64,000 nt of DNA from Lates calcarifer (GCF_001640805.2 NC_066838.1:10813132-10877131); one strand, 5' to 3'. Shown: positions 14,901-28,600, counted from the first letter of the stretch. Translations and numbers: made by a program. The notes: generated from the letters alone by a model not told the origin.

Positions 14901-15694
14901 TCATATTCATTAAATGTTTCTGTGCATTTTACTTCAGGGTCCTCTTTCTTCTATGCAGCAATGAATAAAGAAGGAGGGGGGCTGACTGAATGACTGAAAA
15001 TTGCTGTCTCAGGTGTGCAAATGTATCCATCCACATACGGCAAATGATATATAGAAAAGGCAGAATTTCACACTCTGCCTTCTATAGAGCAGAATTAGGC
15101 TCCATCACAGCTGAATAAGTATGATGGGAAAGGACAGTTAGAGGCTTTCTAGTAATCGCGCATGTCAGGGGAGATTTCTCTCAGGCAGAAATTGCAGAGT
15201 TAAGATGGAGGGTGAAGTGCGAATAAACGAGGTAGGCCGGACTTGATGGATTCCAGAGGAGGCTGACTGACCACTAATTGAGGAAGAGGCACCCCTGTTG
15301 TGTCTCACCGCTTGTCGCCAAGACAGTGGAGGGCAAATTAGGTTTCTTGAAGCCACATGGGAGATATAAAGAGTGATGGAGTATAATAGAGGCAAATGAA
15401 ATGAGGTGATGTACACTGAGAGATGCAGAGGACAGAACTCCTTAGGGGAGCTTGCAACCACTGGAGTGTGACAAGTTATAAGAACGTAGGTATTATGAGC
15501 CCAGACAAGTCAAACTCTGTATCCCTAACTTCTTATTGTGGACAGTAGTGATGTCAAATCCAACATTACAGGTAAGGTTTGACATGGAGGCCGGTTCCAT
15601 CCAGTTCACGCGATGTGAACGATGGAGGGTGAGCAATGAATATGTCATTGAACTTGTGTGCGTGTGTGTGTTTGCATCTGTGTGCAGTGCATGT

Positions 15695-15905
15695 TAGAGT
15701 CAAATCAAGTTTATTTTCATTGCCCAAAAAATGTCTCAGTGGACTTTACAGGTTCAAAAGGAAATAGCTCCTGACCCACACAAGAGCAAGAAAAAGAAAA
15801 AAAGAAAAAAAAAAAACAGCACGAGGGGAAAAAAAGAGAAGAAACCTTTGGAAAAGAAATTCAAAGACAGACCCCCAGACCTTCTCTTGCTCTGCTGGGG
15901 TAGTA
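15695..15905 (+). repeat. degenerate teleost SINE-like repeat
   Basis: gtcaaatcaagtttatttt, cattgcccaaaaaatgtctc, agtggactttacag and gagaagaaacctttggaa occur in the order of a common fish repeat ('caaatcaattttatttatatagccc ... gggaagaaacctcaggaagagc'). It includes an A/G-rich stretch at 15785-15840. Confidence 0.6.
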
Positions 15906-16464
15906 GCTATATGTATACTGTTAAATAGGTGTAAGGTCAGAGAATATAAAGTCAATGTTCAATTAGAATTCAGAATGAAAGTGACTATCGTCATGGGCAT
16001 CGGTTCAGAACGCATGGAAATAAAGTCAGGAAACTTCAATCCCCTGAACAAAGCTTTATTTTCTCCGAAACTCAAAGGAACTGCCTTTATGAACATAAAG
16101 GGAGAACAAAAACACACATGGGCTGTTGATTCTGAAAGAAAACAAATTCAAGATTGGAACAAAACACAGTAAGTCAAATTAGTCTCGTGTGTCTATCTTA
16201 AAGAAATAAGGATAGATAAAGTTCTCAGTTGAACTAACATGGACACAGGATAGAAACTAAAGAGTAGGATAAACTCCCCTTTCCAAAAGTGCTGAAGTGT
16301 CAGGTCAATTTAGTCAGGTAAATGAGGGTCGACAAAGGTGAAAACAAGAGCCAATTAGTGATGAGTAGAGCAGAGGAAAGAAATTGAAGTGAAGGAAGTG
16401 GAAATATTACAGAAAACAGGGATCTTTACTACAGCGCTAAGGATATTGGACACTAGTTCCAGCA

Positions 16465-16620
16465 CTAAAAGTCCACCGCCTTCCTCCCTCAGTCCAAAGA
16501 CATCCAAGTTAGCTTAACTGGTGACTCTAAATTGCCCATAGGGGTGAATGTGAGTGTGAATGGTTGTTTGTCTCTATATGTCAGCCCTGTGTCACCCAAT
16601 GTCATGTGGAAAATGTGATG
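16465..16620 (+). repeat. common teleost interspersed repeat fragment
   Basis: ttcctccctcagtccaaagac, ggtgactctaaattgcccat and gtgaatgtgagtgtgaatgg are near-consensus pieces of a highly abundant fish repeat. The copy is fairly well preserved. Confidence 0.65.
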
Positions 16621-19002
16621 GAAATATGGTATTTATGTTTCATTGATATATTCATGTGGGTAATGTTACGGTCTCCTCATCAGTGTTTTGGTCTGCTACA
16701 GTTTTTTGTCTCTCCAGTCGAGCTGAACCTTCAATGGACAATGAGCCACATGCTTCACGTACATCATGACTGATTCACTAAGTCTGTTTTCCATTGCACT
16801 TTGTCACATTTTGCTTTTAATGATAGACCAACTTTGCCACCTCAGCCAAGAGTGAAAACTAAACACAGAAAAAAAATGGTAACACACTTACAGAAAGCAC
16901 TTCCAGAGACTGACAAAGAATCCTGAGAGAAGAGAAGACATAACAGGTCCAATGAGCATCTATCTCCCTATGCTGTAATTGTAATTTCTTCTTAATTTCT
17001 CACACAGATATATCTATTTATAGTTATTTAATCTACAGTGTAATATGAAACATATTTGCTAATTACAGGCAATTACAACTAAACAGTCTGTTTGGATGAC
17101 CTATAATTAGAACAAGACATTTTGATGCCTGGCTTGTATATTCAAGATCCCAAAGTGTTACACTGAATAGTAAATCCTCTCTGAATCATTGGAGCTGTCA
17201 GATGGTGTCAGTGTTCTAATTCCCAGTTAACTGTTGCGAGTTGCTGCCATTTAATTTGATATTTGACTTTTATTGTCCCAAAAAAATTATTATGCCCATG
17301 TAGCAGCGGTACAGTAGTTTACAGAGGAATCAACCAAAGAGACAAGTTAGTCAAAGAAATAACATCCATGCTGTTGTACCACAAAAAAAAAACACTGCTG
17401 CTACAACTAACGGCAGCAAACAGATTTAAGCATTTGAACTGTGCCTTGAGGGGGCATAACATGATTAGAATAAAGATTGTAATAAAGAAAGACAGTGAGA
17501 GATAGAAAACCCCACTAAACACATAATGCCCATCTGTGCTTATTGCCTCAGTGTGTACAAGTGTGTGTGTTTGAATGCTCTGCAGTAAATGGTACACAGC
17601 ATGCAAAAGGATCAAGCGTTGTCATGGTGTATCACAGGACAAAGCCATTACAGTAATCAGTCTGTGTTGAGTGGAATTGAAAGAACCAAATACGCAGGCT
17701 TTCATGTTAGTGTTCCACCAGGATTTAAGTGTTGATTGTGTGATTATCTGTGGCCAAACGACAGCTTTTGCACCAGTTTTAGTTGCCATTTTCATCCATT
17801 ACGCTCTCTCGCCTTTTCGCAACAAAATGAGAAATGAAAGGGACAACAAAACTTCAGCGTGGGGGAATCAAAACCTCACATAAGCACATTGGGTGTTATC
17901 TACGTCAACATTTCAGATGGACAGCTCAGGGAGGAATCACAAGTAAAGTCTGTGGCAATGCTACCTCATTCCTATCAGGATTTGTGCTTTCACATCACTC
18001 CAATATAACAAATTAAGATCTTCAAGCCTCTGTCCTGATTCATGAGGAAACATGCAGCACGAGGACAGTGACATATTGATCTACAAATTATGCTACAGAC
18101 TGTCCCACTGTTGACAATTTATCACATAGAATTTCAAGAACTTTAAAGAGGCAACAGACTTGAATAAATAATCAGCCGTGACTGTTTAACATCCACAGTT
18201 TTACACTGATTTAGAATGTTTCGTCACGGTCACAGGTTATCATTTCTCATTTTGATTGGCTGCCAATCTTCAAAAAGGCGAGTCCTGTGTAATATGAACT
18301 GGCTTGAGGACAGACACCAGTGGAGAGAGAGATAGGGAGAGTTGAGGGAGAAAACAGGAAAGTGGTGCAAGAAAGGTAACTCTCTGTGTTGAGAGCATAA
18401 TCGACAATGAATGTCAACTCTCATTCCTGAAGTATTTTGGTTTAGTTTCTGCCTGTATGTTAACCGAGAAGATGTTAACAACATCAAGAGGACTACAGCA
18501 GGCTGGCCTGACCAAGCAAATCGAGTTAGTAACGCTGTGGGGGCAAGTGGAGCGATGACAGAAAGCTACTTAGACTCACCAGGAGATTCAGGTAAGACCT
18601 GCATCCTTTTCTTCTTGACTTGATCACTTGTCTCACTGAAAAACATGAGTAGGTGTATTTGTATGCACGTCACATAGTGATGCGAGTTTATTTACAAAGT
18701 ACCATCGATGAAAAAAGTAATACTGCACACTGACTCCAAGCTATGCAATGTATCCCAAAAGACAAAACATTTTGATGACGAAGACATTGTTTTTCTCACT
18801 GAAAAACATAACAGTTTAACAACCACATAAAATTAAGTAACCAAGTAACAACCACAGTAAATTAAGTACTAAGGGTTGTGGTGTGAACACACCACAAACA
18901 ATTGTCTCACTGTGGGATGCTACGGTGACAAAGGTTTCCGCTTGTGTCAGAGTGGCTGAAACATTCTTGAAGAGAGACAGGAGATGAGAAAAAAAAATGA
19001 AT

Positions 19003-19025
19003 AAAATTGAATTGAATTGAATTGA
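19003..19025. repeat. (AATTG)n pentanucleotide repeat
   Basis: About four units of attga just before the (GT)n at 19086. Confidence 0.85.
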
Positions 19026-19084
19026 GATATCAATTTGAATAGTTTTAACATGTGAGACATATTTATTTCACTATTTTGCATAGA

Positions 19085-19085
<1 letters not shown>

Positions 19086-19127
<42 letters not shown>
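19086..19127. repeat. (GT)n microsatellite
   Basis: About 21 GT units leading into the fish repeat at 19130. Confidence 0.95.
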
Positions 19128-19128
<1 letters not shown>

Positions 19129-19129
19129 T

Positions 19130-19410
19130 CCAGCTACTCCTCATATTCTGGGGACCTACATCTGTTTATATAGTACGTTGTGGGGACTTTCATCCTTATG
19201 GGGACAAAAAGCAGGTCCCCATAATGTAAATCATTGAATTTTAAGGTCAAAACATGTTTTAAGGTCAAGGTAAGATTATGTTTAGGTTAAGGACAGAGTA
19301 AGGGTTCAGGTTAGGCAAGTAGTAGTTAAGGTTAGAGTAAGTCTCCAGGAAATTAATGTAAGTCAATGTAATGTCCCCTGAAGTCATGGAAACAAGGCTA
19401 TGTGTGTATG
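19130..19410 (+). repeat. teleost 'ggggac' / GGTTAGG-type repeat next to (GT)n
   Basis: Follows a (GT)n tract. Contains ggggacttt, ggggacaaaaagcaggtcccc, then degenerate aggttaagg/gggttcaggttagg units. This arrangement is a familiar fish repeat, often associated with a microsatellite. Confidence 0.55.
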
Positions 19411-19630
19411 TAGCAGGTGGAAACTGACTTCACATTTGACATTTCCCCAATTGGAGCCACCATTATTAATGAAATTCAGCTGTAAACTGTGTTTTGGACA
19501 CAGAGGCCGGTGGTTACACCTGTCTTTCCAACACGGCTTTTATCATTCAATCTGGGTTCATTAGCCTGATTGCTGCAACCAGGGAGGAACAACTGGGGAA
19601 GCTTTTAAAATATGATGGATGTGCAGATGA

Positions 19631-19653
19631 GTGTGTGTGTGTGTGTGTGTGTG
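19631..19653. repeat. (GT)n microsatellite
   Basis: About 11 GT units. Confidence 0.9.
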
Positions 19654-21257
19654 GGATTAGATCAGTGTAGGATTGCAAACTGGTGTGATTGAAATGAAAA
19701 CATAACAAAATTTGCTCTATCATTATGGGTACATCTAGAAAACCACATTTGGCAAACAATTTTCATTGCCTCCATCACAATATCATAATAAATCACATTG
19801 CTGTAACTTCTCCAGAGAAGCAGTACTGTCCTCCAGACTCACAACTCCTTTATCAGACTTTATTTACTTCTTCAAGTGGGTTATTGCACCAAAGGGGTCC
19901 ACTCTGACCCATTTACATCTCTGCATGGTAATTTTTCATTTCCAACTTTAAGCCAAGTAAGGTTTATTATCTGTTTATTTTTGAGACATTTAAACCCGTC
20001 CATGTTGCTGGGCTTTTTGGCGGTCCGATCCTGTGTTAAATTATTTGACATGTACACCAGGATCAAAAGCCCTAATGCATCTTATGCTGCCCCTGTGTGT
20101 TATGCAAATGGAGGTGTTTTAATGAGGGCGTCATGAATAATTCAGGAGTGGTGTTCCACGAGAAAACGCACCACAGAAACAAAAACATAGAAAAAAAATT
20201 GTTTCGGAAAAATAAAAATTGACGTTGAAGTATCTCTCCCTTCTGTTTGATATCCAGGGCTGCTCTTCGCTTGCTTATTAATGAACGTCAGCAAACTGAA
20301 ATAACCCATTTAATTAGTTTGTAAAAGTACAGGAGATGCACTCACTCTGGGTCCACTCGACTTTTCTCTTGCCGCTGCCAGCCTTTTGTACTTTAATAAG
20401 ACTAAAACTGAATATCAGGATAAGGTTTGGAACTCAATTTGTGTCTTTGGGGTGAGGGGCTGTTTGTACAATAGCAGTCTTTTACTACCTACCAAGAAAA
20501 AGGGAGGGGAAAAAAAAGGAATACACCGCTGCACTTTGTGTTCTGACATTTGCTAAAATAGACCGATTGAATCGTTATTAACAAGCATTTTGATGTGCTA
20601 AAAATAACATTAAAAACATCACTGCAGGTGGGCAGGTGGAGTGTTCAGACGTGAACAAATAAGAAACTTGTTCTTGATTTGCAGTCACAGATGCCATTTT
20701 TCACATGGCTCTGTCGCAGAGACTGTGAGACGACCTACTATGGTATATTGTATGGATTGTGGTTTGTGCCAAGTTTGTTGCTTTGGCAGCCCCGGGCTAA
20801 GAAAGGAAGGTGAGAATTATTTACTACCCACGCAGCACTTACAAGTATATTATCTAATCCTCCAGCAGGAGTCTAGATGAAACCCTATGCTGGATCAGGA
20901 CATGTTGACCTGACACTGCTGTCTTTAATGATACACACACCTGAGTCATTTCAAATCATCATCAGTGTTGTTGTGGTGTGAACAACTGGAGCAAAAATGG
21001 AACGTTTTCACCCTCTGAACTCGCTGCTACTCAGTTTCTGGTAGGGTAATGTAATGCAGAGATGGTACAAACATCCCAGTGTCCACTTTGTCCTGTGCAG
21101 ATGTCTCTACCAAAGTGCCTCCCCCCTCTACACCCCCCCCCCCTTTGTCTTGTTCTCTGACATAGCCAGGCTGACTTTGTAATCATATTACCAGTGCATG
21201 TCTCATTAGTTTCTGCCATGGCTGAGTGTCCCTGCCTCCTCCTGCTCTACTAACACC

Positions 21258-21265
<8 letters not shown>

Positions 21266-21298
<33 letters not shown>
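21266..21298. repeat. compound (CT)n(CA)n microsatellite
   Basis: About 11 CT units passing into about 5 CA units. Confidence 0.9.
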
Positions 21299-22103
21299 GC
21301 ACAAACACACACACATGCACAAATAGCCACTCAATTGCTGGCTGGCATTTGAGAGTGTCTGGGCTTGCATCTAAAGCAGTTTACCAGGGAAATAATAGCC
21401 CTCTAAAAGGATTCTCTGTATGCAGAATCATCCCATTCCATTTGCATTCTAGTGAGACAAATTAAATTTTAGCAGAAGGTGAGTATAGCACCATGTTGAG
21501 ATGACAAAAGAATGAAAGGAACAGGGGAGGAGGACGCCTGAGACCTAAATTAGATGGGAGTTCTTCCCTGGCTGTTACCGTGACTGGGGTAACTTTTATT
21601 TGAGATATTGATGCATTTAGATTTATTTTAGCCCCCCTCCCAAAAAAAAGGTGAGAATCAATAGAAGCTATCAGGTTAGGAAGTTTTAATGAAGGACTGT
21701 GAAAGAGACTGACGAAAACACATTTTATGCTGTTCCAATAACAGCCTCTAGAACGTGTCTAGACGTTGATGTCTTTGCTGGGCGACTATGTTTTTTCCTT
21801 GTTAGTCTGCTTTGGATTTCAATGAATAGGTGAGCCCTGGCATTGTTCCCACATCTACCTCGAAAAAAAGACGAAGACAAAAAGTGAAGGCCAGTGAAAG
21901 AATATGGAAAATAAAACGCTGCCATTTGGGTGACATGAGTTGTCTTTCTGAGCTTCTTTTCTTCATCTACAATATTGCCAAAGCAAAGAGCGCGCAGTCA
22001 AATAACCTTAAATACTTAACCCCCCCCTTCTCCACCCACCCTTAACCCCTGTCTCCAGTAAAGTGCTCGCAGCTTGTCCTTGTGTGTGTTTCTCTCAATA
22101 GGC

Positions 22104-22314
22104 CTAACTTGTTATTTTACGCCTTAGCATTGAGGCTTGATGTTGGTGTAACTTCTGATACAAATGCTTTAACTGCATTCCTTCAAAAGCCATTGAAGAG
22201 AAGTCTTCCTTAAGAGCATCTCCGGAAACACCTGTCACAGTTCCCCTCACCGTGAACCCACCAGCGTTCATTATTGATGAGCTCTTCATGGCCATCATGC
22301 TACCTTCTTCTTTA
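22104..22314 (-). CDS. candidate terminal exon downstream of chl1
   Basis: Minus-strand open segment of 70 codons including the stop, preceded by an acceptor-like ACTACCCAG. With a phase-2 start it reads S-KEEGSMMAMKSSSIMNAGG and ends QASMLRRKITS-stop. The phase equals that of chl1 coding exon 26's donor, so it could serve as an alternative chl1 C-terminus. No family was recognised and the polypyrimidine tract is poor. It may be a chance open frame. Confidence 0.22.
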
Positions 22315-24579
22315 CTGGGTAGTTATAGTGTAAACTCAATATCCCGCACCCCGAGAAAACTGCAAATCTTCCCTGCGTGCGACTGTGTTTTTGCATAGTC
22401 CTCTTCTCCAGTTGGTTTAAAGTTGATACAACGTTGAGTGGTTACAGCCCGCCCGTTACTGGGGCTCAAACTCCCAGCGTGCTCGCTATTGATTTCCTCC
22501 CAGCAGACAATTTCCAGGGCACTTAGCCTAAATATCAGCTCCGATCAAATCGACTGAAAGGGAATGATCTGCTTTGGGCTCAGATTTGCGAGTTTGTGTG
22601 TGCATGTGCGGCGTCCACCGGGGATAACAATGAGCAAAACACTGTGTGACAAACAAGGCCGCTCCATTCAACACGGATTGAAGTGATATTAACGTCCTGA
22701 CCTGCGCTCCTTTGAAAATAGGGCTGTTATGACTTTTTTCAGGGGTCACCTGCGTGTCCTCAGAATAGATTTAGTGAAGCAAAAAAAAAAAAAAAGCTGC
22801 TTGTGACACTCAGAGGAGGCTTTGACCAGAGTAATCTTTTGTTGTTGTTTAGAGGTTTTAGCGTTCCATGGAGAAAGCAATTTTAAAACGGATGAGGGCG
22901 TAATCCCTGACAATACAGGGATTATCTCTTTAAATGACCTTTATCTTGCCATGAGGCATGGAGTGCTTTTCTACTCCACTATCCCAAGTCTGGTTTGATT
23001 ACAGCTAGAATGCCTATTTATAATCACCCACTATAGACAGACTAGCTACAAGAAGGCTGTGTATTCCAAATAGAAGATAAGGGCCTCCAAGGTATTGCAG
23101 AGATATGCAAGAAGTTCAGTGACAGAGTTTGGAGGATTTGAACAAGGAAAAGCTCAAATAAAGTAAAATAAACATTGTCTCAAAATGGTTTGTCCTGTGA
23201 TAAATGCTCAGACTGCCACTGAGAACGGTCTTTGAATGCATGATAAATTTCAAATATGAATTTCTGCCATACTTGTTCATTTTTGGTTCATTTTTGAATT
23301 TTCAGGACAAACAAATGCGGGTAAGTAGGGGGAAAAAAATCTTTGTTCTGAAACCTCTGAGCTTTTTTATTAAAAGGGTTTAAAAGTAATGGAGTGAATC
23401 GAAGGGGTAGTTGGGCTGTTTTAGAGGGATTTAAAGTGGTTCCCACCAAATGATGGATGAGTCAATCATCTCTCATCTTCATTAGTTGGGATTTCTGCCT
23501 CATCAAAGCTGCCCCCCTTAGAAACTGAAGGGAAGGAAGAGGGAGCACTGCTTTGGTTCAGATAATTGGAGCCATGGGACCTGGTACAGTAATGTGAAAG
23601 CGACTGACTACAGTGTTGACTATATTTCATAGCTAAACTTTTTAAGACTACTCTTGTTCTTCTTTGGTTTCAAGTGAAAATACAGTTTATTGTCGAGTTT
23701 TGTTTTCTCATGTTGTTTACTGTGTGGGAGTTTTTTTTGTCTTTAACATCTTCAAAGAAACTCAAACAACATGCAGTTTGGTTTCTCTGGTTTGCATTTC
23801 TATCACCACATTTTCTTTCTTCAACATGAAATATAGTACGCTGGTTTTCAAGAATCCTCTCTGGTTTTAAAGTGGTCTTCGTATCTTAAAAGAGCTCGCT
23901 GTAGACTCGTAAACATAAAAAAATAAGCCTCTAGCCAATGAAACATTTAGTACTTTATAGCAAGCACCAATGCTATGTCCCGTTTTATTACATCTGTTTA
24001 AGTAAGAGTGTTGAATAGGTCAAATTTCAACTTTATTTGAGTTATATCCTTGATGAATATTTTAGCAACATGCATTATGCATGTGAGGACTTACTGCATG
24101 TATTGCGGAGATAACAGGAAAAAATATTTCCTTTGAGGAAAATCAAGCTTAATTCAGTTATGTTTTTATCAGTTCAGTATCACTTGGTGCTTAGTTTTTG
24201 AACGTAATATGCCGCATAATTTTCCAAATAGCTCAACAGTTCCATGTTCAGTGGAAGGACATCTCAACTTGAAAACGAGCTTACCATATAAGTGGGTGCT
24301 ATTTAAATAACAGAAAAGGAGCAGCAAATAGAAACTGATGAGTCACTGCAAGTTAAAAAAAAACTGTGAAGAAAGAACCCGACATTTAGAATTTCAAGAT
24401 AATAAATAGCCCAGCTGCCTGATCAAGTGATGTAGAGTGATTCACTCTGTGATATCTAGCAGAATAAAAGGCATATGATTTTTTTAAAAAGTCCAAAACC
24501 ATATTAATAAGAGAAGGACAAATTGCTCTGGCGTTTTTTTTTTTGTTTTTTTTTTAAACTTCCACTTCAGTAGCAGAGA
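22315..24579. other. intergenic DNA between the candidate exon and the chl1 3' UTR
   Basis: No gene seen. Contains an A run at 22779-22793 and otherwise unremarkable AT-rich sequence. Confidence 0.5.
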
Positions 24580-25412
24580 GTCCCTAAGGTGAAAACTTTA
24601 TTCACCAATTAGACTTTTAACAAGTTCCTTGAATAAATATTCATGATTACACTAATCAAACACATAAAGACTTTTATCACTTTAACCTTTATAAACAGCT
24701 AGTACACTGTACATCTTCAGTAATTTCTGCAGGTGACCAGGGGCAGGTGTTGAGATAAATCAGATACTTGAATTTGTTCGAGTTTGTGTTGTTCTTACGT
24801 TTATGTCAACAAACACTTTTAATATAACGACATAAAAAGACATCATCAACATTTTCATAATAAAAAAATACAAAAGATCAACTTTTGTACATTTGTGTAT
24901 CAACAAAAATCTAAAATGTATACATATACAGTGACGCAGTGATACTGTGAAGCATCTATGACCAGATTTGTAATCATGAGAGTGAAGGTCAGACATCCTG
25001 CACTGTGTGATAAATGACACGTTGTAGATACATACTGTACGCATGTGTTATTTTTTTATCCACTGTGGAAAAAAAATACATATACAGTTTTTGATGTTTG
25101 TGTCTGTCAGTACAACATCAATGTACACCATTTAAGATTATGGCTGATAGGTACAAAAACACTATTATCATTGATAAAATCATGAAACACTCGAATGATG
25201 CAGTCCATTCTCTCACGGTATGTAAGTCTCACATGGTTTTCACACTTGTGTGTATGGCTGGTGTATTCTCTCCAGTGTTCAGGAAAAACTTGCGCACATT
25301 TGAGTCATTTTTGTTCCACCCCATTTGGCTATTTGAGCTATATTTAATGCCAGGGAAGCTGAATTTTAAAAGTATCTTGAAAAGTTTTGACTGTTTCACC
25401 TGGAGCCTGGCT
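24580..25412 (-). other. chl1: chl1 3' UTR (approximate)
   Basis: AT-rich sequence directly after the stop. Minus-strand poly(A) signal candidates are ATTAAA at 25343-25348 (very short UTR), ATTAAA at 24818-24823, followed by a GT-rich stretch, and AATAAA at 24597-24602. The last gives a UTR of about 0.8 kb. The end is inferred, not observed. Confidence 0.5.
24597..24602 (-). terminator. chl1: candidate poly(A) signal AATAAA
   Basis: The first canonical AATAAA hexamer on the minus strand that I found downstream of the chl1 stop. An A-rich tract lies just beyond (24540-24556), which could confuse oligo-dT based mapping. Confidence 0.4.
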
Positions 25413-25626
25413 TTAAGCAGTGACTGGGCCGGGTCCACTGGGCTCGCTAACAGACACCCTGCGTTTGAGTCCGGAGTATTCTCCGATAAATGAACCGTCC
25501 TCGTCGAATTCTCCTCCGCCGTCGGCGTAGTCAACCAGGCTGTCTCTGCTGACGCTGTCCCCAACCGCATCATTGCCATTCAGGGAACACATGCTGCTGC
25601 CCTTCAGTGGCTTCTCATCGCTGTCA
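25413..25626 (-). CDS. chl1: chl1 coding exon 27: distal tail, stop codon
   Basis: Residues 1184-1254 and stop TAA (25415-25413). [11 protein letters not shown] is CHL1-specific; then [19 protein letters not shown] and the ankyrin motif FIGEY (1230-1234). The final residues GPVTA differ from the mammalian end. Confidence 0.96.
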
Positions 25627-28600
25627 CTGCCATCAACGACAACAGAGAAGGATGACCGGGGTCAGTGGTGCAGCACATAAACAAACATGCTGTATGGCTA
25701 CATCAGAGGCAGATGTTCGGAAGCAACACACATGGCCCTAAGTGGCAGTGCCTTTGACACGAAACACACATGGTTTCACATATAATGAAAAGCTGCACAC
25801 GTACACACAGAAACACCAGCGTACAGAGCACATACAGTACATATAGACTATTAAATGCTTGGCCGCACTAACAGACACACAGGCTCCCACTTGCATAGTT
25901 CTTATGGTTTCAATACATCACTACGGGCAGTAGGCAGGGGTGGATGCAGAGGCTGCGCACCAGGAAAGGGAGCACAAGGGAGGCGGGGAGGGCTTGCTAC
26001 AATCACTTCACTAATTGCTAATTGCCATGGCTTCAGGACCAAAGGCAATTTCAAATCTCTTTAGAGCCAACGATGGAAATTGCCAGAGTGCAGTGAGAAA
26101 GACGGGTGGGAGGTGTATGTGTGTGTGTGTGTGTGTGTGGATGAAGAGGGGTGGGGGTGAAGGCTGAGATTGAGAAAGGGAAAGGGAAGGGGGGGGGGCA
26201 TATGCAATCCCAGACAAACAGCCTGTCATTCCCGGTATTCCCAAAGGGCCCACACACGCAGGCCGAGGAGATTAGATGCCAATTTAAGGCCGGGCAAGTG
26301 GCCAACCTGCAGGTGTCTCACTACCAGACGCGGGGTCACCTCAAAACACTGAGGATATTTTTCCTCCCTGTCTCTTTTTTCTAATTCCCTAAACCTATCC
26401 TATGACTGGTGACGCCTCTCTCTCGGTTTTAGTATTCATGACACAGAGTGTCTGCGTTCAAAAACAGCGCTCAGGTGGCCCGTGTATGATAGCGCCATTT
26501 CAGGCATGCTGTAGTTGAGACCTGTGTCAAATACAAGCTTGACATTTTCAGCAGCATTTTAGCGCAGAAACACGGTTCAAGCTAAGATTACAAATCGGGT
26601 CTCCTTCACAGGGATTTTTAATAACCAATCTTATCTATCCCATTTCACGAGACCGTTTACCATGCAAGCCACATAAGGTCCGCATTTCAACTCTTATCAA
26701 ACCTTATTTCTCTGACGACACTAGAGCGCTGAAGATAAGTGGCTGTTATCTAACAGCAGTGGAATGCCACAGTCACTGCAGCCCGCCCACAGTGACTTTG
26801 AATACAGTGATAAAATGCGGCTGAGAGCTTGTGAGCCGCAGCTCATTCAAGACCTTGGTCGGAATCCAGCTCAGTCTCAGCTGTTGCTGTGAAAAGGCTT
26901 CCCCTAAGCCTCACAAACAGGTAAGAGACGGAGGCACATCACCGGGCCAAAGGTAATTAAATTTGTCTTGCCATTGACCCGTGCTGACGTGGTTTGGGGG
27001 CAGCACACAGGCTTCGGGTGCAAGATGGATTTTTTTCCACTTTTTTGCACCTGTTACCAAGTTGTATTTATTTTAGTTTAAAGGTGTCTGGAGCAAAACT
27101 TCCCCACATCTGCTGCCATCTCCTGAATTGCACATAAAAACTGAGAGACGATGAGAGCTAAGATGAGCGGGGTAAAGAAAAAAAAACAACAACAAAAAAA
27201 ACAACAACAAAAAAAAAAACAGATAATCTAACTCAGAAAAAAATTGCATCACACTGTTGGCTAACAGCCTAATCCAGCTATGACACCTGCTGTTCCTGCA
27301 GTGGACAGAGGGGCAAGGCAACAGAGCCCTGTCTCCAAAGAGAAATCGTCTGAACCATAATTACCACTTGTCAGCTCCCCAGACACGTGGCATACCAGCG
27401 GGTGGTCCATCGCCTTCAGAGATTCAAAGGGCACAAGAGAGCCCTGAATCCAACTCTAAAGCCGGGAAAACAACATCATAGTGTGGCTAAGGGCACTCTA
27501 GGGGGACAGTAGTGAGAACAGCGTCATGAACCAAACCATGAGAGGCATTCTAAACAGATAGCTGCAGCTACACATCTGTGCCGACTCACAAACACATATT
27601 AATGTGGTTTCCCCTGCCTGATGAGCTCCAAAATAAACCCGGTATCACTGAAAGCCATACTAAAAGTGTGCAAGCCAACCAACAACCCTATACGTCCACA
27701 TAGTTATAGTCATTTTGACAGTAAAAACGTACTTGTTAGCTGTATAATCCATAAACGTTGTAGACACTAGACAATGCATTTTCCTTTTTTAATACAATTA
27801 TAGTCTTGGCAGGAATCAAAGGAGTCCAATTGGCAGCAGCGACACAATTGTGAGTAATCATGTTCTGAATAATATGATGACGAGCAGAATCAAAGCAGAC
27901 AGAAGAGGCTATTTTAGGTGATTTCAGTTGCGTGTGCACAAACAGGCATGCTACTGTCACACAGTTCATGCAGTGCTGCAAAGCAAAACAGGATTCAGTC
28001 GATTTCCCTTAAACTGTCACCATAGCAGCTAAACAATGCCAACTATGGAAATTCAACAGCTATTATAAATACAACAGTTGTCTGCTTCGGGCTTAAAGGC
28101 CCAGTTTTTTCCACCCATTTGCCATGCTTAGTCTACGCCTGTTTCCAGCAATTACTTTACAGCTACAAATCAATCTGTACGTCTGCGGCGGGAGCTTCCC
28201 CTATTACAACTATAAGTGTGGCCTCTATTAGAGAGAATCCACAGAATACACCCTAATTCACTAATGTGAATCAGGGTTTAACAGTAAATCTGCATCTGTC
28301 AAATTCCCAGGTAGGCAGAGGCACTACAGCAGCAGACAGCAACATTTAATGTTTTAACAACATCCGGTCTCCACAAAGACATCTTTCTACATTAGAGGTG
28401 GCTAAGCCATAAGCAGATCTAAGAGCTTAAATAGTTAATAGCATTACAACAGTTGTCTACCTGCCAGTCATTTTAAGTGAAGACTACGTGACTCCTGAAT
28501 TCAAGAACAAGCTTCCTGCGTTGGTGCAAGACTCCAAGAAACTTAATTAAGCTTGTTTTGCACAATGTTACTGTCACTTTTTTTCTTTCTGGTGGAGTTT

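Larger units (their letters stand above)
1..22100. other. intergenic DNA downstream of chl1
   Basis: I find no gene I can support here. Open frames are short, lack family similarity and often run through microsatellites. Apart from the repeats listed separately, the sequence looks like ordinary AT-rich intergenic DNA. A few stretches, such as 4870-5040 (with aattaattaattagc) and 20230-20420, have the even composition typical of conserved noncoding elements, but this cannot be tested without alignment. Confidence 0.6.

Noticed and set aside
25229..25579. Minus-strand open frame of 116 codons overlapping the last chl1 exon
   Set aside because: It is in a different frame from [11 protein letters not shown]...FIGEY, which has clear homology; this is a shadow frame.
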